Source: BOKV01 sp041397525
GTDB lineage: Bacteria; Pseudomonadota; Alphaproteobacteria; Rhizobiales; Rhizobiaceae
Assembly (NCBI GenBank): GCA_041397525.1
Contig: JAWKWL010000004.1
Location: 124,001-188,000, forward strand
Length of the DNA stretch: 64,000 nucleotides
Direction: 5' to 3'
The notes under the pieces were generated by a model. It was given only the letters and a program-made list of their open reading frames with translations. It ran no database searches and was not told where the DNA came from. Of the stretch, positions 27,018 through 37,959 are shown piece by piece. Both the position numbers and the translations under genes were made by a program. The stretch's first letter is position 1. The number at the start of each line of letters is the position of its first letter.

Positions 27018-28232
27018 TCAATTGGCACCAGCGACCGGGCGTGGCAACGGGACCGGGACCTTCATTGCGCTGGTGCCCTCCACCAGCGGCCATTCGGCAT
27101 GGGCTGCCGGAGTGTTCGCGTCTGATCCTGCAGCGCTGTCAGCAAAACTTGTCAGTGGCTCTTCGCTCTTGCCGGCAAGATTGTACGGATCGGGTCCGGT
27201 GGTATTGCCAAGCACGATGGGAACGATGCGGGTATTGCTGCCCTTGGGCTTGAGGTATTTCGCCTCAAGGTCATCAAGGCTTGGCTCCTTCATTCCGAAC
27301 ACAGCCGATGTTTCATCATCACCATTGTTTTCGGCCTCCGATTTCGTGCGCTTCTTGCAGACCGTTTCGCGCATGTCGGTTGGCACGCGCTTGACCGGGC
27401 CGACCGGTTTCATGGTGTCGAGCTTCGTTCGAATGAAAAACGCGTTCTGCTGAAATGCAGCTGTCAGCAGCATGGCTGCACGCACATTGCGTTCCTGTCC
27501 GGTCGGACCGCCAAGTACGACCGCTAGCAGGTTCTTGCCGTTGCGTTGAGCGGTGACCACGATATTGAGCCCGGCGGCACAGACAAATCCGGTCTTCATG
27601 CCGGTCGTTCCGTCGAACCGCTGCAGCAGCGGATTGTGGTTCTGCAAGACACGCTTGCCGCTCCTGATCGCCGGAATGGCAAAATATCCGGCATAGGAAG
27701 GAAATTCCTTCGAAAGCGCCTTGGCAAGCAGAGCGAGATCACGCGCGCTCGTATACTGGTTTTCGTCATGCAGGCCGTGCGCATTGACAAAATGCGTGTC
27801 GCGCATGCCCAGAGCTGCTGCATTGGCATTCATCATTGCGATGAAGGCTGGTTCGTTACCTGCAGTTGATTCGGCTATTGCGGTTGCAATATCGTTGGCT
27901 GACTTCACCATCAATATCTTGATCGCCGTGTCGAAATTCAACAAGGTTCCAACGGGATATCCCATCTTGCTGGGTGGCGCAGAAAGCGCGTTATCCGTGA
28001 TTTTCACCGGCGAAAGCAGGCTGATGCGCCCTGTCTTGATCTCCTTGAAGACCGTGTAGGCTGTCATCAGTTTGGTCAGCGATGCTGGATACCACCGGTC
28101 AAAGGCTTCCTTCTGCGAAAGAACCTTGCCGGAGCGCATGTCGACAACGATGTGGGGCGCTGCACCAGCAGCAGAAAAACCGGCCGCGACGATCATGGCG
28201 CAAACCAGGACTATCCGGAAAACCCTCGGCAT
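27018..28232 (-). CDS. D-alanyl-D-alanine carboxypeptidase (penicillin-binding protein)
   Basis: 404-residue low-molecular-weight penicillin-binding protein of the DacA/PBP5 class, which trims the terminal D-Ala of peptidoglycan stem peptides. A signal peptide (ending AAGAAP near residue 26) precedes the serine peptidase domain with the three active-site motifs: SLTK, SAN and KTG. A long, proline-rich, low-complexity C-terminal region of about 130 residues (from about residue 270) takes the place of the usual PBP5 domain. Start at 28232 (MPRVFRIV); 28244 is possible. Confidence 0.9.
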   Translation of the reverse strand: MPRVFRIVLVCAMIVAAGFSAAGAAPHIVVDMRSGKVLSQKEAFDRWYPASLTKLMTAYTVFKEIKTGRISLLSPVKITDNALSAPPSKMGYPVGTLLNFDTAIKILMVKSANDIATAIAESTAGNEPAFIAMMNANAAALGMRDTHFVNAHGLHDENQYTSARDLALLAKALSKEFPSYAGYFAIPAIRSGKRVLQNHNPLLQRFDGTTGMKTGFVCAAGLNIVVTAQRNGKNLLAVVLGGPTGQERNVRAAMLLTAAFQQNAFFIRTKLDTMKPVGPVKRVPTDMRETVCKKRTKSEAENNGDDETSAVFGMKEPSLDDLEAKYLKPKGSNTRIVPIVLGNTTGPDPYNLAGKSEEPLTSFADSAAGSDANTPAAHAEWPLVEGTSAMKVPVPLPRPVAGAN

Positions 28233-28432
28233 CAGAACTTCCAACCCTGAAACATTTTCATCTTCGCCCCATCTGATTGATGGGCCTTCCGGATCATGAA
28301 ATCAAGGCAGACGCCCCAAAATTCGACATAAGTATCGGAGTTGAACCCTTTGAGTAACAATGGCTTAATTCCGGTTTGCTAGCCAAATACCAGTCAAACC
28401 GCGAACCAGCCCCCACCGGTTTTGCCCCACAA

Positions 28433-30841
28433 ATGCGGATGATGATTGGAATGGCGTACAGTTTTCTTGGTACCAAAGGCTCAGGATTCAACAGTATCCC
28501 GGTCCGATTCTCCTTGGCAGCAACCCTTCTTACCATGTGCATCAGCGGCACATTGCAACTGGCGCAAGGGGCTGCGATCGACCAATGGTTCTATTTCGCA
28601 ACACTTGCATCGGCTGCAGTGGGTGGGCTGATATTCTACTGCATGGGCTGGATGCTGACCCGCCCGCTCAAACGGCTTGAGCAGATAGTCAAAACCGTCG
28701 CCAATGGCAGTCCTGTCGATTTGGCATCCGTTGAGTGCCGGTGCGAAGTTGGGGCGCTTGGCGACAATATCAATCTCATGATCAAACGCCTGCAGGAGCG
28801 TGAAACCAACCTGTCGGTTTCGCATGACAGCGAACAGAAACTGCGCCTCCAACTGCTTGATGCCATTGACGCGCTGGAAGACCAGTTCCTGCTTTTCAGT
28901 CCGGAAGGAGAACTGGTTCTCGCCAACAGCGCATTCAGGAAGGCGATGCAAGGGCTGAAAGTGGAAATCGAACCGGGCATTTCCTTCACGGAGATGATTG
29001 ACAAGATTGCCCTTGAGGGCAATGTCGCTTCCACTGTCGAGGAAAGGAATATCTGGATCGCACGGCAGCACCAGCTGCGGTCGCAGGCGCTTTCTGCCGA
29101 TCATCCCATCGAGGTTGAAAGGCCCGACGGACATGCGATGCGGATATCCGTCTATCGTTCCGCCAACGGAAACATAGTGGACGTTCGAACCGATATTTCC
29201 TCTGAGAAACGGCGTCAGCGCGAACTTGAAATCGCTCTTGAAAAGGCGGAAGCCGGCGACAAGACGAAAAGCGAATTCCTGGCAAACATGAGCCATGAAA
29301 TCCGCACGCCGATGAATGGTGTGATCGGCATGGCAGAACTGCTTGCCAACACGGAACTCAACGAGAAACAGCGTGTCTTTACTGACGTGATTGTCCGCTC
29401 CGGTACGGCCCTGATGGGGATCATCAACGATATTCTTGATTTTTCCAAGATATCAGCCGGGCAGATGGTGTTGGACAACGCCCCTTTCGATCCCCGAACC
29501 GTGGTCAATGATGTTGCACAACTTCTGGCTGCGAAAGTGGCAGAAAAGGATATGGAACTCATTGTCAGAACCAGCCCGCAACTGCCCGCGCAAGTGATTG
29601 GGGACAAGGGGCGTTTGAGGCAAGTCCTCACCAATCTTGTGGGCAATGCGGTCAAGTTTACTGAATTCGGTCACGTCCTGATCGAACTCAAGCCGATCTC
29701 CGAGGGAAAAGGCATTGAGTTCACGATCGAGGATACAGGTTGCGGCATACCGGCTGACCATCACGAGACCATATTCGAGCATTTTCACCAGGTGGACAAT
29801 TCATCAACCCGCAGGTTCGATGGTGCCGGGCTTGGTTTGAGCATATCGAGGAGGCTGGCGCGGCTGATGGGTGGCGACATAACAGTGAGTGCGGTGGTTG
29901 ATGAAGGATCAAAATTCACCTTCACCGCCCCTCTGGTGCATGTCGGTGAAGCCGCACGGCCATTACCTGCACGGCTGCGCAACGGCAACGAACCGGTACG
30001 GGTACTGGTTGTCGACGACAATGAGATCAATCGCAAAATCTATGAAGAGCTTTTGGCAAACTGGGGATTTGAAGCTGCGTCGGCGCCAGATGCGTTAACG
30101 GGACTGGCCATCCTGGATCAGGCCAACAAGCTCAAAATGCCGGTCGATCTGGTGATTCTCGACTATGCCATGCCCAACATGAACGGGCTGGAAGCTGCAA
30201 GGCACATTCGCAAAAGTGAAACCTTGAAGAAGACACCGATCCTGATGCTGACCTCGATGGACCTTGCAACGGATGGCAATCTGGCGAAGAGCCGATTGGT
30301 GGATGTCTGGATGAACAAGCCGTGCCATGAACAAGAATTGCGCAAGGAAGTGTTCAGGCTGCTGGCATTGGAAACGGCTTCCACCGGCGTCCAGAAAAGA
30401 GCGGTTGAGACTGCTACCCCGCCGACAATCCGGCCAGGGGCTGAATCGACACTCGATATTCTCGTCGCAGAAGATAAAGCGGTGAACCAGATCGTGATCC
30501 GCGAAATCCTCGAAACCACCAAATTCAGTTTCGAGATCGTTGAAAACGGGGAAGAGGCATTCAGCAAATGGAGAGAATGCACCCCAAGGCTGATTTTGAT
30601 GGATGTTTCGATGCCGGTGATGAACGGATATGAGGCGACCCGCAAGATCCGAAGTGAAGAAAGCGGAACACACGCCCATGTGCCCATTCTTGCGGTGACT
30701 GCGCATGCGGCCGGGGAAGACGAGGAACGGGCACTTGCATGCGGTATGGATGATTATGTCCGCAAACCCATATTTCCGGATGACCTACTCAGCAAGATCA
30801 CTGCGATGATTGGACGCGATCAGCGCAGGAATGCGGCCTGA
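28433..30841 (+). CDS. Membrane-bound hybrid sensor histidine kinase
   Basis: About 802 residues. Two transmembrane segments near the N-terminus (RFSLAATLLTMCISGTLQLA, FATLASAAVGGLIFYCMGWM) lead to a HAMP-like linker, a PAS-like region, HisKA (FLANMSHEIRTPMNGVIGMAE), HATPase (GAGLGLSISRRLARLMGG), and two receiver domains: VLVVDDNEINRK with the acceptor in LDYAMPNMNG, and ILVAEDKAVNQ with LMDVSMPVMNG. There is no Hpt domain, so phosphoryl transfer to an output regulator probably needs a separate Hpt protein. Start choice is weak: 28433 and 28451 are ATGs, and the frame opens at a TTG at 28376. Its ligand is unknown. It ends directly against the convergent MDR gene. Confidence 0.88.
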   Translation: MRMMIGMAYSFLGTKGSGFNSIPVRFSLAATLLTMCISGTLQLAQGAAIDQWFYFATLASAAVGGLIFYCMGWMLTRPLKRLEQIVKTVANGSPVDLASVECRCEVGALGDNINLMIKRLQERETNLSVSHDSEQKLRLQLLDAIDALEDQFLLFSPEGELVLANSAFRKAMQGLKVEIEPGISFTEMIDKIALEGNVASTVEERNIWIARQHQLRSQALSADHPIEVERPDGHAMRISVYRSANGNIVDVRTDISSEKRRQRELEIALEKAEAGDKTKSEFLANMSHEIRTPMNGVIGMAELLANTELNEKQRVFTDVIVRSGTALMGIINDILDFSKISAGQMVLDNAPFDPRTVVNDVAQLLAAKVAEKDMELIVRTSPQLPAQVIGDKGRLRQVLTNLVGNAVKFTEFGHVLIELKPISEGKGIEFTIEDTGCGIPADHHETIFEHFHQVDNSSTRRFDGAGLGLSISRRLARLMGGDITVSAVVDEGSKFTFTAPLVHVGEAARPLPARLRNGNEPVRVLVVDDNEINRKIYEELLANWGFEAASAPDALTGLAILDQANKLKMPVDLVILDYAMPNMNGLEAARHIRKSETLKKTPILMLTSMDLATDGNLAKSRLVDVWMNKPCHEQELRKEVFRLLALETASTGVQKRAVETATPPTIRPGAESTLDILVAEDKAVNQIVIREILETTKFSFEIVENGEEAFSKWRECTPRLILMDVSMPVMNGYEATRKIRSEESGTHAHVPILAVTAHAAGEDEERALACGMDDYVRKPIFPDDLLSKITAMIGRDQRRNAA

Positions 30842-31837
30842 TCACCCCAGCGCCACCAGCACATTGCCCATCGCATTACCGCTTTCAACGCGCTGATGTG
30901 CTGCCACAGCCTCGTCCAACAGAAAGGCCTTTTCGATGGCGATCGTCAACGGTGTCGAGGCAACGAGCGCTGAATAGAGGCGGTCCTCGGCTTTGCGGCG
31001 TTCGTCACTGGTGAGTTCATAGACCACGAAAAAGCTGAAACGATGCGCGTTGAAAAGCGCATTCCTGAAGTCGAAACTGGCTGCTCCCATGTCGTTGGAG
31101 CCATAGCCGATTAATACGCCATGCGGCTTCAGTATGCCGGATGGCAGCAATGTTGCAGTCGATGAGAAGTCGAGATCGATTATCGCATCCACGCCATTGC
31201 CGGAATTTGCGGCCAGGATTGCGCTCGCTGTGTCACTGGCCGTATCACCGGCATGCGGGTCAATGACGGCATCACAGCCAGCCGCTTTTGCCATATCGGA
31301 GCGTCTGGCGGACGCAGTTCCGATGACCCGGTAACCTGCGGCAACGGCCATCTGCGCTGCCAGATTGCCAACCGAGGAGCCGGCACCTGTTACCAGAACC
31401 GTATGTGCGTCGCTTTCCTTCGCCAGCAGGTTCAAGGCATGCGCTGCTGTCATTCCGGGAATTCCCAGACATGCACCTGCCTCCAGGGAAGTGCCTTGCG
31501 GCAATGGAACGGCCTGTTCCTGAGGCAGTGCAACATATTGTGCACAAGTGCCGTCCGGTCGCTTCCATGCGCCGTTCCAGGTCCAGACTGTTTCCCCTAC
31601 TCGTGTGTGTGCAACGCCCTCGCCCACCGCCTCAATCGTGCCGGAGGCGTCGGAATGCGGGATCTGGTAGCTGCCGTTGAGAGGCCTGCCAGCGCGCGAC
31701 TTCACGTCAGACGGGTTGACGCCGGAAAACGCGACCCGCACCAGCACCTCGCCCGGGCGCGGTTGTGGTTTGGGCATTTCGATGATTTCAAGGACTTCGG
31801 CTGCCGGTCCGTTTCGACGATAAAGTGCTGCCTTCAT
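30842..31837 (-). CDS. MDR-family NADPH:quinone oxidoreductase-like protein
   Basis: 331-residue medium-chain dehydrogenase/reductase of the zinc-free quinone-oxidoreductase group. It has VAFSGVNPSDVKSRAG near the N-terminus and the NADPH motif VTGAGSSVGNLAAQMAVAAGYRVIGTA. The zinc ligands of alcohol dehydrogenases are absent. Substrate cannot be told. It lies 4 bases downstream of the pyrG stop on the same strand, so it is the last gene of that run. Confidence 0.87.
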   Translation of the reverse strand: MKAALYRRNGPAAEVLEIIEMPKPQPRPGEVLVRVAFSGVNPSDVKSRAGRPLNGSYQIPHSDASGTIEAVGEGVAHTRVGETVWTWNGAWKRPDGTCAQYVALPQEQAVPLPQGTSLEAGACLGIPGMTAAHALNLLAKESDAHTVLVTGAGSSVGNLAAQMAVAAGYRVIGTASARRSDMAKAAGCDAVIDPHAGDTASDTASAILAANSGNGVDAIIDLDFSSTATLLPSGILKPHGVLIGYGSNDMGAASFDFRNALFNAHRFSFFVVYELTSDERRKAEDRLYSALVASTPLTIAIEKAFLLDEAVAAHQRVESGNAMGNVLVALG

Positions 31838-31841
31838 CGTC

Positions 31842-33470
<1,629 letters not shown>

Positions 33471-33540
33471 GGGAATTGAGACCTAACTGCTAATTTCCGA
33501 TTCGCAAAGCCAAAAGCGTCCAGCTTCCGGAATGCACACA

Positions 33541-33573
33541 AAAAAACGCCCGGTGCCTGCGACACCGGACGCT
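33541..33573 (-). terminator. Intrinsic terminator downstream of secG
   Basis: On the minus strand the stem CGTCCGGTG-loop-CACCGGGCG is followed directly by TTTTTTT. It lies about 20 bases past the secG stop and separates secG from pyrG. Confidence 0.88.
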
Positions 33574-33592
33574 TGTTACTCTCGCGACAGCC

Positions 33593-33991
33593 TTACTGGC
33601 CGCTTGGAACCGCCGGTGCTGCCGGTTCAGCGGGAGCTGCCGGAGCGGCAGGTTCAGCAGGAGCGGTTTCGCTCTTTGGTGCGAGCTGGTCCAGAATACC
33701 GTTGCCGGTTCCCTTGGTGCCATCGCTCTGCGTCTGGGCCGGGATACGGTCGAGAATGTCGGCCGGCTTTTCGTTGACCTTGGCAATGACGCCCAGCGCA
33801 ATCGAGGTAGCGAAGAAGGCTGCAGCGAGGATGCCGGTCGCGCGGGTCAGTGCATTGGCTGCACCGCGTGCCGACATGAAGCCGCTGCCGCCGCCAATTC
33901 CAAGGCCACCGCCTTCGGAGCGTTGCAGCAGAACGACGCCCACAAGGGCAAGAACCACCATGAGGTGGATGACAATGATAACCGTTTCCAT
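33593..33991 (-). CDS. secG: Preprotein translocase subunit SecG
   Basis: 132-residue subunit of SecYEG. Two membrane segments: METVIIVIHLMVVLALVGVVLL and TGILAAAFFATSIALGVIA, linked by the conserved QRSEGGGLGIGGGSGFMSARG loop. The alanine/proline-rich C-terminal extension (PAEPAAPAAP...) is typical of alphaproteobacterial SecG. Position between pyrG and tpiA matches rhizobial genomes. Confidence 0.95.
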   Translation of the reverse strand: METVIIVIHLMVVLALVGVVLLQRSEGGGLGIGGGSGFMSARGAANALTRATGILAAAFFATSIALGVIAKVNEKPADILDRIPAQTQSDGTKGTGNGILDQLAPKSETAPAEPAAPAAPAEPAAPAVPSGQ

Positions 33992-34124
33992 CTGATTTCC
34001 ATGTTTTCGGCGCGGATCGTACCGCAGGCCCCGGAATTTTGCGGTCTTCTACACCACCACATCAATGAAATAAACCCTCTTGAATTTGCGCCGGCCAAAT
34101 GTACCTCTGGTTTCCGGCCAGTGC

Positions 34125-35000
34125 TCATTTTCCCGACTTGTCAGTGCTTTGCCCGCGCGCCCGCTTCCGACTGAAATGCAACCACAAGAGCAGGATGAAC
34201 GGGAGGGACGGCAAAATGAACCAAGGGTCGGCAATGCCTGAAAACAGGACATTTATCGCGAAGAAAAAGCCAATGAGCGAAACATAGACCCGGACTTTGC
34301 GCTCCTGGCGCGGGAACCAGTCGAGAAACGCTTCCACGCGGCGCAGGAAGCCGCGGACCATTTCCTTTGGCCGGGTTGTTTCAGTCTCCTCCCCGAGGAA
34401 TGCCATTCCTGGCTGGACGGGCTGTGATTGCTGCTGGTCGTCACGGGTGTTCCTGGTGCCAACGCGTACGCGATATCCCTTTACCGGATCCTCATTGTCC
34501 TTCACCCTTTGCGGGCCGGCAAAGTCGAATGCGATGGCCAACTGCTTGTGGGTAAAGTCATAGACCGATTCCGACACCAGAATTCCGCCGGGTTCAGCGA
34601 GCGATTCCAGTCGGGAGGCAATGTTGACCCCATCACCGTAAATGTCACCGCCATCATCCATCACATCGCCGAGATTGATGCCGATGCGAAACCACATCTG
34701 TTCACTTTCCGGCAAGTCGCGGTTTTCGGCGGTGATGGCTTCCTGTATCTCGACAGAACAGCGTACGGCTTCAACGACGCTGGAAAATTCGCCGATGACT
34801 GCATCACCCCATGTGTTCACCTTGCGACCGTCCCGTTTGGCGAAACAGTTCTCCATGATGGTCCGATAGCGCTGCAAGCGTGCCAGTGTCGCCGTTTCAT
34901 CACGAGCCATCATCTTCCCGAAGGAATGCACGTCAGCACAAAAAATGGTGGTGAGTTTTCTCTTTACCAAGTCCCGGTTTCCCTTTTCCCGGTCGCGCAT
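34125..35000 (-). CDS. Class III adenylate/guanylate cyclase with C-terminal membrane anchor
   Basis: 291 residues. The class III cyclase catalytic domain is N-terminal (about 14-185): TIFCADVHSFGKMM with the first metal Asp, VNTWGDAVIGEF with the second, and RIGINLGDV, GDGVNIASRLESLA with the transition-state asparagine/arginine pair. After a linker, residues about 228-275 form two hydrophobic segments (VYVSLIGFFFAINVLF, WFILPSLPFILLLWLHF) that resemble the 2TM domain family. So the catalytic domain precedes the membrane anchor, opposite to most membrane cyclases. It probably makes cAMP. It sits between secG and tpiA and interrupts the usual order. Confidence 0.85.
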   Translation of the reverse strand: MRDREKGNRDLVKRKLTTIFCADVHSFGKMMARDETATLARLQRYRTIMENCFAKRDGRKVNTWGDAVIGEFSSVVEAVRCSVEIQEAITAENRDLPESEQMWFRIGINLGDVMDDGGDIYGDGVNIASRLESLAEPGGILVSESVYDFTHKQLAIAFDFAGPQRVKDNEDPVKGYRVRVGTRNTRDDQQQSQPVQPGMAFLGEETETTRPKEMVRGFLRRVEAFLDWFPRQERKVRVYVSLIGFFFAINVLFSGIADPWFILPSLPFILLLWLHFSRKRARGQSTDKSGK

Positions 35001-35122
35001 TCGAAAGCAGGATCACACCGGTCGACGTGAAGCATATGGGCGCTCAAAGCGGCCATTCCAAGTCACCAGGTGCTACACCACGACCACTACCGTGATCAGA
35101 TGCTCCCGATTCAGGAAGACAT

Positions 35123-35872
35123 TCAGCCACATGCCTTGCAAATTCCAAGGAAATCCCCGGCCTTCAGGCTCGCACCGCCCACAAGTGCCCCGTCAACATT
35201 GGCAACAGCAAGGAGCTCAGCGGCATTCGAAGGCTTGACCGAACCGCCATACAGGATGCGTATGGTCGAGCCTGCTTCGCCATAGCGTGCTGCCAACTGT
35301 TCCCGAATGAATGCATGCGCCTCCGCGACATCGGCTGTTGTGGGAACTAGGCCGGTGCCAATTGCCCATACCGGCTCGTAGGCAATCACGATGGCAGCTG
35401 AATCAGTCAACGACCCGGCCAGTTGTTCGCCGAGAACCTCCAGAGTCTGTCCATTTTTGCGCTCTTCACCGGTTTCACCGATGCAAATCACCGGCATCAG
35501 ATTGGCGCTCAATGCCGCGTCGGCCTTTTCACGGACCATCTCACTGGTCTCGCCATGGTCAGTCCGGCGTTCCGAGTGACCGACAATCACGGCCCTGGCA
35601 CCGCAATCGGCAAGCATCAGCGCAGATATATCGCCGGTATGCGCGCCGGACGCCATCGAATGGCAATCCTGCCCGCCGATTGCCATAGGAGTGGATTTCA
35701 CTGCGGCGACGGCATCAGACATCAATGTCGCCGGAACACAGACAAGCATGTCCAGGCGTTTTTGCATTTCCGCGTCAAAGCCGCCTGCCATTCCAAGCAG
35801 TTCACCCAGTGACTGGCGGGTTCCGTTCATTTTCCAGTTTCCCGCGATCAGCGGCTTTACTCCTGGCGTCAT
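35123..35872 (-). CDS. tpiA: Triosephosphate isomerase
   Basis: 249-residue TIM-barrel enzyme of glycolysis. IAGNWKMNG holds the substrate lysine; the electrophilic histidine is in IVGHSERR, the catalytic glutamate in IAYEPVWAIGTG, and the phosphate loop in ILYGGSVKPSNA. The ATG at 35872 (MTPGVKPL) has GGGAG upstream; the frame from 35917 is too long. Divergent from ppiD. Confidence 0.96.
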   Translation of the reverse strand: MTPGVKPLIAGNWKMNGTRQSLGELLGMAGGFDAEMQKRLDMLVCVPATLMSDAVAAVKSTPMAIGGQDCHSMASGAHTGDISALMLADCGARAVIVGHSERRTDHGETSEMVREKADAALSANLMPVICIGETGEERKNGQTLEVLGEQLAGSLTDSAAIVIAYEPVWAIGTGLVPTTADVAEAHAFIREQLAARYGEAGSTIRILYGGSVKPSNAAELLAVANVDGALVGGASLKAGDFLGICKACG

Positions 35873-36049
35873 TGGGCAACTCCCGTAATCTGTCGCGAAA
35901 TCCGATACTGCCAGCATGGGTCAACATGCGGTGTCGCGATGTCATAAACACGGGCATCGCGGTTGTGAAGGCACGAAGTTCCGATTATACGAGGCATTTG
36001 CAAAGGGCCGGACATATCCGGTCACCAAACTCGAAGTACAGGAATCCCC

Positions 36050-37951
36050 ATGCTCAGCGCATTACGCAAGTCGGCCGGCGGCATTGTAGCCAAGATATTC
36101 CTGGGTCTGCTCGTGATCTCTTTTGCGATCTGGGGCGTCTCGGGCGCGATTGTAAGCGGAACCGGCAGTTCCACGGTCACCTTCGGTGACACGAAAGTCG
36201 GGCTCTCCGATTTCCGCCTTGCCTATAATTCACAGGTGGATTCACTGAAGCGGCAATTGGGACAGCGGATTACCCGCGAGCAATCCAAGGCTTTCGGCAT
36301 CGAGCAGGCGGTCATCAGCCAGGTATCCGCAGGTGCCGTTCTGGACGAAAACGCGAAGCAGATGGGGCTTGGCGTCACACAGGACCAGCTGGCCCGGCAA
36401 ATCGCGGATGACCCGGCATTCAAGGATGGCACAGGCGTGTTTTCCCGCTCCCGGCTCGAATTCGCCTTGCGCGAAATCGGCATGAGCCAGGAGGATTACG
36501 TCCGCACCCGCCAGTCAGTGGCATTGCGCTCCCAGATACTGGATGCAATCACGGGCGGGCTGTCGTCCACCCAGGCTTTCAAGAACAATTTTGCTGCAAT
36601 GCAGGCCGAAAAGCGTGTGTTTGACTTTGCCAATGTAACCAGCAGCGCGCTCAAGGAAGCTCCGGTTCCCGCCGACAGCGACCTGCAGGCATGGTATGAT
36701 GACCACAAAGCCGACTTTATGGCGCCCGAATACCGCAAACTGGTGGTGGTGAGCGTTGAACCCAAGGACATCGCCAAGCCGGACTCGATCAGCGAAGAAG
36801 ATGTCAAGGCGGACTACGAGAAGCAGAAGGCATCCTACACGACGGCTGAAACCCGCCGGATACAGCAGATCGTGTTCCCGGACAGGGCGGCGGCAGATGC
36901 CGCGCTGGTGAAACTCAAGAGCGGATTGCCACTCGAAGTGCTGCTGGGCGATCTCAAGCGTACAGAGGCAGACATTGACCTTGGCACCGTCTCCAAGGCG
37001 CAAATCCCGGATTCCAAAGTGGCAGACGCTGCATTCCTGTTGGCGCAGAACGCGTTCAGCGACATCATCGACGGCAGCTTTGGCCCGGTCATCCTGCGCG
37101 TTACCGAGATCAACCCTGAAGTGGTAAAGCCGTTGTCCGATGTAGAGGCGGAAATCCGCTCGGCCCTTGCCCTTGAAAAGGCTGTTCGCGAAACTCCGGA
37201 AATCCATGATCTGGTTGAGGACGAGCGCGCCGCGGGTTCGACCCTGCGCGAAGCTGCAACAAAAGCCGGTCTGACTGCCCGCACGATTGAAGCAGTGGAT
37301 GCGAAAGGCAAGGCGCCGGACGGCACCAGCGTCGAACCATTGCCGGAACAGGCAAAACTGCTTGGAGAGGCGTTCCAGACCGATGAAGGCGTGGAAGCCG
37401 ATCCGATCCTGATCGGTTCAACCGGTTATGAATGGTTCGAGGTTGTTTCCGTAACGCCCGAGCGCCAGAAACCGCTCGACGAAGTGCGTGATGCGGTGTC
37501 GGCTGCCTGGGTCGAAGCCGAAACGGCAAAACGGGTCGGTGAACTGGCCATCAGCATTCGCGACCGCGTCGCAAAGGGCGAGGAGTTTGCCGCAGTGATC
37601 GCAGAAATGCTGCCGGTCGGCACTGACGGCAATCCGGCAGCCATTGAAACAAGTGCCGCCATGTTGCGCACCGACAAGAATGACAAGCTGCCCTCGGCCG
37701 CTGTTTCAACCGGCTTTACCCAGGCCAAGGATACGCTGTTTGTCGCTGACGGGGCAAAACCAGGTGAAAAACTGGTCATGAAGATTGTCAGCGTCAATGA
37801 AGGCCAGCCGGGCCCGGTTCCCGACAATATCACCAAGCAGCTGGACGGGGCCATTGGCGACGATGTCCTCAATGCGCTGGTAGCAGACTACCAGTCGCGT
37901 GGGGAACTGGTCATCAATTCACAGGCCATTGATGCAGCACTGAGCTACTGA
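36050..37951 (+). CDS. ppiD: Periplasmic peptidyl-prolyl isomerase PpiD / SurA N-terminal domain protein
   Basis: 633 residues. A short cytoplasmic N-terminus and one transmembrane anchor (residues 15-38, AKIFLGLLVISFAIWGVSGAIV) lead to a SurA_N-type chaperone domain and a parvulin-like region (about 260-360, from ETRRIQQIVFPDRAAADAALVKLKSG). The isomerase domain is divergent, as in other PpiD proteins, so chaperone function is more certain than catalysis. It is followed by trpD after 8 bases, the order found in rhizobia. Confidence 0.9.
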   Translation: MLSALRKSAGGIVAKIFLGLLVISFAIWGVSGAIVSGTGSSTVTFGDTKVGLSDFRLAYNSQVDSLKRQLGQRITREQSKAFGIEQAVISQVSAGAVLDENAKQMGLGVTQDQLARQIADDPAFKDGTGVFSRSRLEFALREIGMSQEDYVRTRQSVALRSQILDAITGGLSSTQAFKNNFAAMQAEKRVFDFANVTSSALKEAPVPADSDLQAWYDDHKADFMAPEYRKLVVVSVEPKDIAKPDSISEEDVKADYEKQKASYTTAETRRIQQIVFPDRAAADAALVKLKSGLPLEVLLGDLKRTEADIDLGTVSKAQIPDSKVADAAFLLAQNAFSDIIDGSFGPVILRVTEINPEVVKPLSDVEAEIRSALALEKAVRETPEIHDLVEDERAAGSTLREAATKAGLTARTIEAVDAKGKAPDGTSVEPLPEQAKLLGEAFQTDEGVEADPILIGSTGYEWFEVVSVTPERQKPLDEVRDAVSAAWVEAETAKRVGELAISIRDRVAKGEEFAAVIAEMLPVGTDGNPAAIETSAAMLRTDKNDKLPSAAVSTGFTQAKDTLFVADGAKPGEKLVMKIVSVNEGQPGPVPDNITKQLDGAIGDDVLNALVADYQSRGELVINSQAIDAALSY

Positions 37952-37959
37952 GGGGAGCC

